Origin: Natronoglycomyces albus
GTDB taxonomy: Bacteria > Actinomycetota > Actinomycetes > Mycobacteriales > Micromonosporaceae
NCBI RefSeq assembly: GCF_016925535.1
Contig: NZ_CP070496.1
Coordinates: 3,472,001-3,536,000 of the forward strand
Length of the DNA: 64,000 nt
Reading direction: 5' to 3'
In this document: positions 56,364 to 64,000 of the stretch, piece by piece
Position numbering within the stretch: the first letter of the stretch is position 1
Layout: every line of letters starts with the position of its first letter
Position numbers and translations under genes: made by a program
Notes under the pieces: generated by a model
What the model was told of the DNA's origin: nothing
Database searches by the model: none
Seen by the model: the letters and a program-made list of their open reading frames with translations, nothing else

Positions 56364-58004
56364 ATGAATTCTCAATCACCCCACATCACCTTCCGTACTC
56401 GGCCATACGTCTGCGGTGCTATCGGGCAATGGAAACAGCCCCTGATCGACGCGCTAGTAGCCGCCTCACCAGCTCCCGTCTCGGTCGTGCACTCCAGCCC
56501 CAACGCTATTCTGCTCGCGTCAAGCCCGCCCGCCACCTGGTCGAACGGAGCGGCCGAGGGCTTCTATTGGGGGGAATTGGCAGCAGGGCACCCGCCCTCG
56601 GATTGGAAATCAGCCTCCGAGGGCCGCATGGCAGCAGGGTTGCAGCGGGAGGACTACCGGGCCATCCTGCACACGGACGCCTTGGGATTCCAAGACATGT
56701 TCGTGCGCGATGAGGGCACGGCCGCGTACTTCTCCAACCGGATCGATGCACTAGTGACCTCGGCACCACACAAATTGTCGGTGAACTGGGATGCCTGGGC
56801 CTGTACGTTCGCCTTCACAGCTCCCCTCCACTCCGATACCCCGTTTACCGAGATCACCCGGATCGCGCCGGGCACAGCGGTCTACTACTACGGAGATCGC
56901 ACCCGGGTGATTCCGGCCGCAGCGTCGTGGCTCAGCGATGGCGACACCGCCCCGGCCTCGGCCGCCGACGTGGTTGAGGCGATCAAGGCGGCCATCGTCC
57001 CGACCCGCAAAACCGCCCTGCCTCTCAGCGGGGGTTGGGATTCACGTCTACTCGGGTCGCTGATCGGCAGCGGAATTCGACGCCGGAGAGCCTGGACGAC
57101 CAGTAACGACGATGGATGGGATCGCGACGTCAACATGGCTCCGGCTGTGGCGAGCGTCTTGGGGTTCCGGCACCGCTTTGTCATACCGGGCGACGACGCT
57201 TGGGTACGCGAGTACGCGGCCGTCCGACACCGGACTGGTTTCCAGACCACCCACCATGTTTGGGCGATGCCGCTGTACAGGGAGCTGCATCGCCAAGGCG
57301 GCGACTATCTTGACGGGCTGGCCGGTGGCGTGTTGTTCAAGAACTTCCTCATCTCCCCCGCCGTCGCAAATGACCCGACGCTGTCGAAAGGAAGCGGCAA
57401 ACTACTGCGGAATATGCAGCAGCGGAGGCTAGGCGAAGGCGGGTACCTGCGGGCCTCCGTGATCGAGGAGTACCGTGAACGCGCTGAAGCTCGCTTCGCG
57501 GCGGCGATCAAACCGCTGGCAGGCCATCCTGCGGCCGCAATGTTCGCCGTCCTGCACACCCGCACGGCACGGGCGATCGCCTCCAACCCGCTGTCTCTGC
57601 TGGCTCCGGAGGTGCGCATCCAAGCACCATTCGCCCACCCGGACGTGATTCGGCTGGCAATGCGAGTGCCGCTGGCCGACAAGGCCGACGGCCAGTTCTA
57701 CCGGCAGATGCTGCGCATCGCGAACCCACAGGCTGCCGCCCTGCCGTCAACTCACGACGAGAAACCCCAAGACCCAGCACCGCTGCCGACACGCCACTAC
57801 AACCAGCACGGGTTGCAGGTCATGGCCCAACACATCACTGCATCCGATGCGGTCATGTCACTATTCACCGACGACGCCGCTAAATCCCTCACGTACGACG
57901 GTGGAACAGACCTAGCGGAAACCCCAATCGGCCGAAGAACCCTCACCTGGGCCAGCCTGTTCGGGCACTGGCTAGACGAGCACAGAAAATTTCTAAGGGA
58001 ATAG
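56364..58004 (+). CDS. Asparagine synthase-related protein
   Basis: A 546-residue protein with an adenylating PP-loop domain: SGGWDS at 222-227, then a helical C-terminal half ending in TLTWASLFGHWLDEH. The N-terminal ~200 residues resemble a class II glutamine amidotransferase fold, but residue 2 is Asn instead of the catalytic Cys, so ammonia would not come from glutamine. Relatives form amide bonds in capsule or peptide pathways; no lasso-peptide partners are nearby. Its 3' end is duplicated at 61727-61960. Confidence 0.82.
   Translation: MNSQSPHITFRTRPYVCGAIGQWKQPLIDALVAASPAPVSVVHSSPNAILLASSPPATWSNGAAEGFYWGELAAGHPPSDWKSASEGRMAAGLQREDYRAILHTDALGFQDMFVRDEGTAAYFSNRIDALVTSAPHKLSVNWDAWACTFAFTAPLHSDTPFTEITRIAPGTAVYYYGDRTRVIPAAASWLSDGDTAPASAADVVEAIKAAIVPTRKTALPLSGGWDSRLLGSLIGSGIRRRRAWTTSNDDGWDRDVNMAPAVASVLGFRHRFVIPGDDAWVREYAAVRHRTGFQTTHHVWAMPLYRELHRQGGDYLDGLAGGVLFKNFLISPAVANDPTLSKGSGKLLRNMQQRRLGEGGYLRASVIEEYRERAEARFAAAIKPLAGHPAAAMFAVLHTRTARAIASNPLSLLAPEVRIQAPFAHPDVIRLAMRVPLADKADGQFYRQMLRIANPQAAALPSTHDEKPQDPAPLPTRHYNQHGLQVMAQHITASDAVMSLFTDDAAKSLTYDGGTDLAETPIGRRTLTWASLFGHWLDEHRKFLRE
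57915..57964 (+). repeat. asnB-like 3' repeat, intact-gene copy
   Basis: Fifty bases identical to 61904-61953. Similarity without gaps extends left to about 57870 and right to about 57976 with scattered changes. Confidence 0.9.
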
Positions 58005-58028
58005 CCTGGAATCGTACAGTGATACTCA

Positions 58029-58541
58029 CTAGGTATACAATTCCACAGGCGGCGGCCAGGGTTTGAAACCAGGGTAAGCGTCAACAGGTCTAATCCTCTT
58101 GTTTCGCAAGATCAGGAATTCAAGTGCTTCCTGCAGCGAGCCACCGAGGTGAAAATACATATTGTTGTACTGGGCGCACACCAATTCTCGGTTCACTTCT
58201 ACGAAAACTGAAAAAGTCTCAAGCGCACAACCAATGGGAAACCATTCACCACCAATGTCATCCTTAACCCATTGCTCTCCAAGCCCGCCTTCACTTGCAC
58301 TAGGCGGATCGATTAGAAATTCATCTTCATCGGGAAATCCGCATTCAACGTTGACAAAGGGTTCCACTGACAAACCCCACAATGACTCCAAGAAACTGAT
58401 CGAGTTGTCAGGCAAGCTGCCGTATAGGTCACGGCGAAGATTATCCAACAACTGCTCAAGATCCGCCTGCCGCCCCGGATACCATCCAGCCTTCTCAAGC
58501 TGACCCAACACTTGCGGCGAACACTTCCTCACATCAAACAT
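58029..58541 (-). CDS. SUKH-3 family immunity protein, copy a
   Basis: A 170-residue SUKH-3 domain protein, a fold used to neutralise polymorphic nuclease and deaminase toxins. Seen: LEKAGWYPGRQADL, SFLESLWGLSVEP, IGGEWFPIGCALE, LVCAQYNNMYFHLGGSLQEALEFL. ATG at 58541 has GGAA close upstream and fits family length; the frame stays open to 58721. It converges on the asparagine-synthase-like gene 24 bp away, mirroring copy b beside the pseudogene. Its cognate toxin is not recognised upstream. Confidence 0.85.
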   Translation of the reverse strand: MFDVRKCSPQVLGQLEKAGWYPGRQADLEQLLDNLRRDLYGSLPDNSISFLESLWGLSVEPFVNVECGFPDEDEFLIDPPSASEGGLGEQWVKDDIGGEWFPIGCALETFSVFVEVNRELVCAQYNNMYFHLGGSLQEALEFLILRNKRIRPVDAYPGFKPWPPPVELYT

Positions 58542-59049
58542 CGATTTTCCAAGACTAATCCGCTCCGTCAGGGCATTCAATACTCCAACGTATCCAATCG
58601 TCATGCCGTGCTTCTTTGAACGCCACGTTAATCTGTTAAAGCACACGAACTCGCTGTTGCTCCATAAATCCGGATTGACAATCGAAAGGTCGTACCCACT
58701 GGTTTGCCCTCGGCCCTCCACAACCAGACTTGAGCCGCAAACCTACAGTGGGCAAGAGTATCGGAACATATGCGCAGGGTTACGCAAACTGCTCCTCTAA
58801 TAGTCAAGGACACCTGAGACCTTAAGATTCTGGGGTGATTACCTCAATCCTCTTATTGAAGTGGGTAGTGCGAGATCATATTCTCCCTGTTCACGGGCCT
58901 CTAACAGTGCAACATGCCGACACTCGTAAGACCGTCCACGCGGTTCCAACCGAGGCAACTAAACGTCCTCACGAACGCTGATTGCCCTGCAACCGACAGT
59001 CGGCCGCGCACAGCACCAAGCATGGCCGCTAAAGGAGGTGGGCACAACC
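58542..59049. other. 508-bp gap between immunity genes
   Basis: Where a displaced toxin tip would be expected, only short frames are present. The 60 codons preceding the SUKH-3 start in the same frame (with NRLTWRSKKHG) might be the end of a lost toxin. I see no motif that proves it. Confidence 0.4.
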
Positions 59050-59493
59050 TCAACCTTGACCGAGATACTGCCTTTTCAACTCAGTTGCTCCCGGTAGCCC
59101 TTTCTCGCGAGGGGGAACAAGGAAACTTGGTCGATTGGTCCACAACACTACCGGTGTCAATATGAGCAAGAACACCACTATAAAGACCAGCGAAATCAGT
59201 CCTAGCGACACAACAAGCCAAACACTCATCTCCAGTCCCATTATCGACGCAGCTGAAAAACTGAGCAGTAGGGCAGCCCCTGGCGTTCCGCCTATCGCAA
59301 TAGGGAGAGCCGTTCTATGAACGCAGTCACGTATCCAAAGCTTTTTATTGCGACCCCAGTTTCGCTTGTATCTAGCGATGAATTTTTCGTCTCCCTTCAT
59401 TACCTTAATTGCCATCCACCAATTAGCAATAAGAAGCGCCCCAATCACGAACCCACCGAGCTCTGCTATTACACTGGCACCTTCGTCCTGCAC
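59050..59493 (-). CDS. Small membrane protein, probable immunity to the displaced Rhs tip
   Basis: A 147-residue protein with an N-terminal helix (about 10-30) and a pair of strongly hydrophobic helices (about 75-120) separated by a basic region (RYKRNWGRNKKLW). The GTG start follows GAGGAG. It begins 68 bp after the end of the displaced rhs tip, the position for a cognate immunity gene. A multi-helix immunity protein fits a toxin acting at the membrane, as the tip's glycine-zipper tail suggests. Its last 16 codons recur, decayed, at 60923-60973. Confidence 0.6.
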   Translation of the reverse strand: MQDEGASVIAELGGFVIGALLIANWWMAIKVMKGDEKFIARYKRNWGRNKKLWIRDCVHRTALPIAIGGTPGAALLLSFSAASIMGLEMSVWLVVSLGLISLVFIVVFLLILTPVVLWTNRPSFLVPPREKGLPGATELKRQYLGQG

Positions 59494-59561
59494 CCTCTCT
59501 CCTCAATTTCAGAATCCCAAATGAGTAAGTTCGAATTCCAGTCTATGGTCGGCGCCCAATG

Positions 59562-60868
59562 TTACCAGCCGAGTCTGTCGTTAATCCATCTTGAGACTCG
59601 AGATCCGGCGGAACCTCCAACCATACCGCCGCCTACTCCCCCTATTGCCGCACAGATCGGCCCACAAATAGCGAGCCCATACTTGGCTCCATAAAATCCG
59701 GTCAAGAGCGCTCCACCTGCTCCTCCCAAAACACGGTTGCAGCAGCTTTCTTTGACATCCTATCGTTCTTAATATTGTCGTACGCACCAGCCGCTTCGCT
59801 CAATACTGTGAGGGCTCCAGCTGCACGGGCAAAGAACTGGTTATTGTCAAATTTTTCATAAGCGTCGATAGCCACACCTGCGTACTCGAAAGCTCTAGAG
59901 AGACTGAAGTCAACACCCGTTCCGCTTACGCCACAAGAAGTAGATTGTATTGACTGGTGAAGGAGGCTTCGATTGCACTGTGCCAGCTGTTCAGCATACT
60001 GCGCAGCGGCACGCTGAATATCCTCTATTCGTTGCTCGACGTCATATATGACGAGACCATTGGGTCCGATCGTCGAGACGCTATTGGCGTAGTCGATTGA
60101 CTTTATGGTGACTCGCACAGTCATCTGACCGGAATTGTTTTGGTATTGACCATTCGCCCCCATTGACTGAGAACACGCGGTTTTGTTCCAATTACACCAT
60201 TCATAGTCGATAACGTCGGCGATAATGATGTGACGCTCATCAAGCAGGAAGTACTGCGTATCAAGCCCGGTTGCTTGCGGGTAAAGCCATTCGTTGCCAT
60301 GCGGTTCCCCCATCGGCTCGAATGGTGCGAAGTGAAAATCGTCGAGTACCCATCCGTACGGGCTCAGCCCGGAAGCATCGCTAAACGAGATCGGGTTGTT
60401 GTTCGAATAGTTATAGCCGTTGATTTGCTGCGAGTCCAAGAAATTAGCTACCGGGTCGCGGGAGATGAAGCGGCCTGTCAGTGGGCCATAGGAGCGAGCT
60501 CCCATCTGGACCAATCCAGTCGGGTCTTCAATACCAGTGTGGAAACCACGCTGAGTAGCCTTCCAGTCCTCACCGCCCTCGCCCCGGGTATTGCCGAAGG
60601 GGTCCTGGCGACGGAACGTCACTGCCAGGCTTCCAGCAGCGAGCGCCCACATGGCCGTCCCGTGATGGTCCGCGCCAATCCAGGTCACGCCCTCGCTGGT
60701 AGAGCGGGTGGCGATGGTGGTGCCATTGTGCGCATACGTACGTACCGCGCTCACCCCACCCAGCTGAGACGACGTAGTCTCATGCCCACCCACGAACAGG
60801 TACGCATCAACCGTTTCTGCGCCACGTGACCAAACGTTCCCGCAAGCGCTGACGGGCCCACCCGCAAA
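59562..60868 (-). pseudogene. Displaced rhs C-terminal tip with toxin, frameshifted
   Basis: This is a 3' fragment of an rhs gene, with no proper start and an in-frame TGA just above 60868. It carries the YLF and DHHGTA strand repeats, DPFGNTRG, the core end GLVQMGARSYGPLTGRF and QQINGYNYSNNNPISFSDASGL, then a ~230-residue non-core toxin region. The main frame stops at 59702. From about 59730 to the TAA at 59562 a different frame reads on as a Gly-rich hydrophobic tail, showing a small indel near 59727-59735. It is typical of rhs-CT cassettes pushed aside by a newer tip. Confidence 0.8.
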
Positions 60869-60922
60869 TCACAATTGAGATCGGTAAGCACCAAGTATGA
60901 TCGACAAAAACCGAGCATAGCC

Positions 60923-60973
60923 TCATCCTCGACTGAGGTACTGCCTTGTCAACTCGGTTGCCCCCGGCAGTCC
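60923..60973 (-). pseudogene. Remnant of a second membrane immunity gene
   Basis: Sixteen codons (Gly-Leu-Pro-Gly-Ala-Thr-Glu-Leu ... stop) match the C-terminus of the membrane protein at 59050 at about 80% nucleotide identity. Two stops lie directly upstream in frame, so only the tail survives. Confidence 0.65.
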
Positions 60974-61008
60974 TCACTAACCAGGTTGCACTAGAAAACC
61001 GGGCAGAA

Positions 61009-61245
61009 TCATGATCCGTATTCTCGTGATTTTCTAAGACCTTTCACCTTTCGCATAATGAATTGGAATGCAAAATAAACAGTAAGAAGTACAGCAGAGA
61101 AAAGTGCTGTATAGATCGCCGCAAAAAACAGATGGGCTACATCGTCAGCCAGATAGAAGGCAGCAAATGCAAGTGGCAGATATCCTATTGACTCAACTAC
61201 TCGGCTTCGGTCGTTTGATCGTTCTTTGTGCGTCATTTTTACCAC
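61009..61245 (-). CDS. Small two-helix membrane protein
   Basis: A 78-residue protein with two membrane helices (about 20-40 and 45-68) and a basic C-terminal tail (RKVKGLRKSREYG). GTG at 61245 has GGAA upstream; ATG at 61236 is equally possible. It lies in the rhs accessory region, 88 bp after another membrane protein gene on the same strand, and is probably an orphan immunity protein. AT-rich codon use differs from the housekeeping part of the window. Confidence 0.5.
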   Translation of the reverse strand: MVKMTHKERSNDRSRVVESIGYLPLAFAAFYLADDVAHLFFAAIYTALFSAVLLTVYFAFQFIMRKVKGLRKSREYGS

Positions 61246-61333
61246 TCTATTCCAGCGTGGTTAGCTACTCCGGTAGTACAGCCAAGCGCGAAAGACTTAT
61301 AGAATTCGAAACAATAGCTTTAATTTATTGTGC

Positions 61334-61663
61334 CTACTTCCTAAATTTGTTCACATTTTCCCAGACGATGTCGCCTGCAGTAAGCGACATTCTAATCTCT
61401 TGAACCAATGCGAAGAGTCCTGCGATCCACACGCTCAATCTAAAATCTCGTGTCGGCACTGCCAGCGAAAACGCTTCATACTTTGCAAACAAAGCGACGA
61501 TCGGCATGAACACTACAAGGTAAGCTATCCAGAGGTAAGATTCTATACCATGGGATTTATATATCACAAAAAGAAAGGACAGTGGAAGAGACAGCACGAC
61601 GGCAGCCCATACCATGATTACTGACTCTTTGTGAAGCCGCTCTCGGTCTATTTCTTCAGGCAT
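61334..61663 (-). CDS. Three-helix membrane protein of the rhs region
   Basis: A 109-residue protein: a charged start (PEEIDRERLHKE), membrane helices at about 15-35, 42-60 and a weaker one at 75-92. ATG at 61663 follows GAGGT by five bases. Its AT-rich composition and location between rhs modules suggest a displaced immunity gene whose toxin is gone. No family recognised. Confidence 0.5.
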   Translation of the reverse strand: MPEEIDRERLHKESVIMVWAAVVLSLPLSFLFVIYKSHGIESYLWIAYLVVFMPIVALFAKYEAFSLAVPTRDFRLSVWIAGLFALVQEIRMSLTAGDIVWENVNKFRK

Positions 61664-61726
61664 TCCGGACCTCAATCACAACATCAGTGGCTTCCAATAT
61701 TCATCCAGGAGTATTGGAAGCGTCAT

Positions 61727-61960
61727 GGTTCGGCCTCAACTTACGATGAGGAACTCCAAGGCCCTACCTCATTATCAATACACCACTACAACGGACAAAC
61801 GCTACGTGTCATGGCCCGCCTCATCACGAACTCAGACAAGGTCAGGTCCCAATTCTCCGACGACGCAGCCAAATCCCTCACATACGACGGCGGGCGCGAC
61901 CTGGCGGAAACCCCAATCGGCCGAAGAACCCTCACCTGGGCCAGCCTGTTCGGACACTAG
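61727..61960 (+). pseudogene. 3' fragment of the asparagine-synthase-like gene
   Basis: The frame encodes a 77-residue relative of the C-terminus of the protein at 56364, aligning from STYDEE (STHDEK in the intact copy) through DDAAKSLTYDGG to ASLFGH. There TGG has become TAG, removing the last residues. No start or upstream domain is present. Confidence 0.9.
61904..61953 (+). repeat. asnB-like 3' repeat, fragment copy
   Basis: Fifty bases identical to 57915-57964, inside the asparagine-synthase-like pseudogene. Such identity next to diverged flanks suggests recent duplication or gene conversion. Confidence 0.9.
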
Positions 61961-61977
61961 CTAGAAACTCATAGGCC

Positions 61978-62565
61978 CTACTTGGGTGGATAATAATGCT
62001 GTTTTTCGTAAATACGCTTACCATTTTCAATCGATGTCTTGAACCAAAGACCATCATCATAGGGGGGTGCTGGCGCTGTACCTGGTCTCAAGTTGAGACA
62101 TCTCAGCGGGCGATGCAACCGGACAGCTAGCTCTAGTGACTCCTCAATGCTGGGCCCAAGAAACCAATGCCACCCAAGCCCAGTACAGACAACTGCACCG
62201 GTAGAGTCAATGTATAGTGCCATCTTGGAATTCCACTCGCCTACAGGGTACCAATGTCCCCCTAGCTCCCGATTTAGCCATTTTGTATCAGCTGAATCGC
62301 CGTGTGCACCAAGGTAAACATCAACAATAAGCGGGTCACAATATTGAAGCCCCGGGTCACTTGTCGGCAATGGCTCCACTTCGATTCCATGAAATGCCTC
62401 AAGAAATTCTCTGGCGTAGGGATGCAAATTGTATCCCTGTGTCCGATTGAATTCAAACTCTGTAGCCAGGTCAACGCGGCGGCCGGGATACCAGCCCGCG
62501 CTTTCAAGAGACGACGTCAGTTCGCCCGAAAATGACTGATAGTCGATGTACATAGCTTTCACCAT
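61978..62565 (-). CDS. SUKH-3 family immunity protein, copy b
   Basis: A 195-residue SUKH-3 protein, expected to block the toxin at the end of the adjacent rhs gene. Seen: LESAGWYPGRRVDL, FLEAFHGIEVEPL, LGGHWYPVGEW, LGWHWFLGPSIEESLELA. ATG at 62565 overlaps the rhs stop (62559-62561) by seven bases, coupling immunity to toxin translation; ATG at 62553 is an alternative. It ends 18 bp from the asparagine-synthase pseudogene, the same arrangement as copy a. Confidence 0.88.
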   Translation of the reverse strand: MVKAMYIDYQSFSGELTSSLESAGWYPGRRVDLATEFEFNRTQGYNLHPYAREFLEAFHGIEVEPLPTSDPGLQYCDPLIVDVYLGAHGDSADTKWLNRELGGHWYPVGEWNSKMALYIDSTGAVVCTGLGWHWFLGPSIEESLELAVRLHRPLRCLNLRPGTAPAPPYDDGLWFKTSIENGKRIYEKQHYYPPK

Positions 62566-64000
62566 ACCGCGATCATCAAGTCGCCTAGCACAGCTTTGCA
62601 TACCCTACATGGACTTGCAACGTGTCCATGACCTGATCGCTGCTGGGAATATTGGTTGTTAGTGGTGTGGACGACCCTTATGTTTCCCCCTTGCACACTA
62701 TCTCCACTATTCAAAGCATTCGATACACAATGCATCTCAGCGCACCCCTTTTCATAGGCAGGAAGATGCTTTTCCTGTGCCGCACGAACATCAGGGTGGA
62801 GCGGATCGTTATTGTTTCGTCCGTAATAGGTGTTCCCGCTGGGTGACGTAAACTCTGCTGCAAACCTGTTTCCTTCTTCATTCCGGACGCTCTCTGCATA
62901 ACTCTGTAGTGGGTCGTCACAGCCACCACTGCTACCTTGGTTATGGGTTAGAAGTTCGGCTTGTTCCGACTGGACGAAGTAGGTGTGTACTCCGGCCACG
63001 GTGAGGTTGTGGGTAGTGACCGTCTCACTGCGGTGCTCGACCGCCTCGACCTGGGCCCAAGTGCCCGAGGACGTCTGCAGCCACGAACCTGCTTCCAGGT
63101 TGCGGGCGGGCACCCACTCGTCAACATCCGGCGCCCAGAACGGGTGCCCGACCGTCGCCGTGATCGTCTCCGACGCCCCAGAAGCACCGCTTTGCTCCTC
63201 ATCAAGCGGAGCCACCGTGATGTCAACCAGGTCGCGTTCCTGATCAGGCGTCGTGTGTGTCACCGAGACTGAGCCCGCTGTCAGCTCGCCCGTCACCGGG
63301 TCCACCGCCAAGACCTGCTCGCCAGGGGCGATGTCCTCAATTGGCTTCGTCGCGCCATCGGCCGTCACCACCAGGGTGCCCGGCAGGAACGACTTGCGTC
63401 CCGTCGAGCACGACGCCGGGCCACCAGAGCCGCCCGTTCCGCCGCCGTCGGTGGCTTTCGGCCCACGTCTGCCGCCCGGTATGAATTCCGAAGCACAGTC
63501 AGCCGCCGACCCCGTCGCGCAAGTAAACGCTTTGCTACCCACGTCGGTGGCTGTGCGCACGCCCGGCACCATCGAGGCCGCGCCCATCGCGCACCCCACC
63601 GTGTCGCCACTGGAACACGACTGAGCCGTCTCGATCGCACCGGCTCCGATGGCCACGGCGCCAGCGGCTGCCGCGACCACCTGCCCGCCGGGCACGAACG
63701 CCGCAACTGTCGCTACCGTGCCCGCAACCTGCGCAATCGTTCCCGCGTTGTCCTGGACCCAGTTGGACGCCGAGGTAGCCGCGTCCGTGACCGTATTGGC
63801 GACGTTCTTGCCCACGGACTTGGCCTTGTCCACCAGCCCTAGGAACATGCCGGTGGGGTCGGCGAAGGTGATAGGACTGTGGTTGGCATAGGCGTAGCCG
63901 TTGATCTGCTGGTCATCGAGGATATTGATAACCTCGTCAACCGACATGAAACGGCCGAACAGCGGGTCGTAGTCTCGAGCCCCGAGCAAGGTCAGGCCCG
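62559..64000 (-). CDS. Rhs-family polymorphic toxin with HINT and deaminase-like domains (5' end outside window)
   Basis: The 3' part of an rhs gene that stays open through the right edge. In order: the core end GLTLLGARDYDPLFGRFMSVD and QQINGYAYANHSPITFADPTG; an Ala/Val-rich linker; a pretoxin HINT domain (FLPGTLVVTADG, VGHPFWAPD, NLTVAGVHTYFV, ending LLTHN) that should autocleave; and a ~100-residue toxin with CAE (62736-62744) and PCRVC (62598-62612), the zinc-binding and catalytic signature of YwqJ-like deaminases. It probably deaminates nucleic acid bases in a target cell. The delivery system is not in the window. Confidence 0.85.
   Translation of the reverse strand, partial: GLTLLGARDYDPLFGRFMSVDEVINILDDQQINGYAYANHSPITFADPTGMFLGLVDKAKSVGKNVANTVTDAATSASNWVQDNAGTIAQVAGTVATVAAFVPGGQVVAAAAGAVAIGAGAIETAQSCSSGDTVGCAMGAASMVPGVRTATDVGSKAFTCATGSAADCASEFIPGGRRGPKATDGGGTGGSGGPASCSTGRKSFLPGTLVVTADGATKPIEDIAPGEQVLAVDPVTGELTAGSVSVTHTTPDQERDLVDITVAPLDEEQSGASGASETITATVGHPFWAPDVDEWVPARNLEAGSWLQTSSGTWAQVEAVEHRSETVTTHNLTVAGVHTYFVQSEQAELLTHNQGSSGGCDDPLQSYAESVRNEEGNRFAAEFTSPSGNTYYGRNNNDPLHPDVRAAQEKHLPAYEKGCAEMHCVSNALNSGDSVQGGNIRVVHTTNNQYSQQRSGHGHVASPCRVCKAVLGDLMIAVW

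Noticed and set aside
56364-58004. Lasso-peptide cyclase interpretation of the asparagine-synthase-like gene
   Set aside because: No precursor peptide, RiPP recognition element or transglutaminase-like protease gene is nearby.

Overview
The window looks like a chromosomal segment of a moderately high-GC Actinomycetota. The strongest taxonomic cue is the gene chain ppa / dacB / zinc metalloprotease / tilS / hpt / ftsH / folE, a neighbourhood typical of actinobacteria. Supporting cues are frequent GTG starts, ATGA stop/start overlaps, a resB-ccsB cytochrome c maturation operon, and small T7SS-type proteins with a C-terminal acidic 'EDDDVWG' tail. A micromonosporal or glycomycetal host is my guess, not something I can prove.

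Layout. 0.1-5.5 kb (minus): PiT phosphate permease with its DUF47 partner, a DinG-type Fe-S helicase, and an AI-2E family permease. 5.7-8.7 kb (plus): a GroES-like protein, prephenate dehydrogenase and a DUF885 metallo-hydrolase. 9.0-11.9 kb (minus): a three-gene T7SS-like unit (small helical protein, lipoprotein, Gly/Pro-rich protein). 12.2-13.4 kb: an amidohydrolase. 13.7-21.4 kb (minus): class III cyclase-NTPase, hemL, histidine phosphatase, TlpA-like protein, ccdA, resB and ccsB, mostly joined by 4-nt overlaps, so heme synthesis and cytochrome c assembly are probably co-transcribed. 22.2-24.5 kb: a lytic transglycosylase and a double GNAT protein. 24.6-33.6 kb: the conserved folate/protease/purine/tRNA-modification/wall chain. 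33.7-34.9 kb: yaaA, lying between a degenerate tRNA-Lys fragment and an intact tRNA-Lys. 34.9-39.2 kb: a gene-poor stretch with hairpins and two unrecognised proteins, one clearly secreted.

39.2-58.0 kb is a cell-wall glycopolymer locus. It holds a CTP-dependent polyol-phosphate cytidylyltransferase and an SDR reductase (together resembling a split Bcs1/Acs1 CDP-ribitol synthase), a TagF-like polymerase, a TarS/TarP-like glycosyltransferase, and an OafA-type acyltransferase with an SGNH domain. On the opposite strand lie a lipoprotein, a small membrane/coiled-coil protein, a large glycosyltransferase, a sulfotransferase-like protein, a TarC/helveticin-like beta-propeller and a 1099-residue fusion of membrane anchor, coiled coil, WYL-type repeats, GT-A-like domain and alginate-lyase-like domain. 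An asparagine-synthase-like gene closes the locus.

58.0-64.0 kb is the decaying and diversifying 3' end of an rhs polymorphic-toxin locus. The main rhs gene runs off the right edge; it carries a HINT pretoxin domain and a C-terminal deaminase-like toxin, and its stop overlaps the start of a SUKH-3 immunity gene. Downstream lie membrane protein genes, a displaced frameshifted rhs tip, its probable immunity gene and a second SUKH-3 gene. A copy of the asparagine-synthase-like 3' end sits between the two halves, so the [asnB-like 3' end / SUKH-3 / rhs 3' end] unit appears to have been tandemly duplicated.
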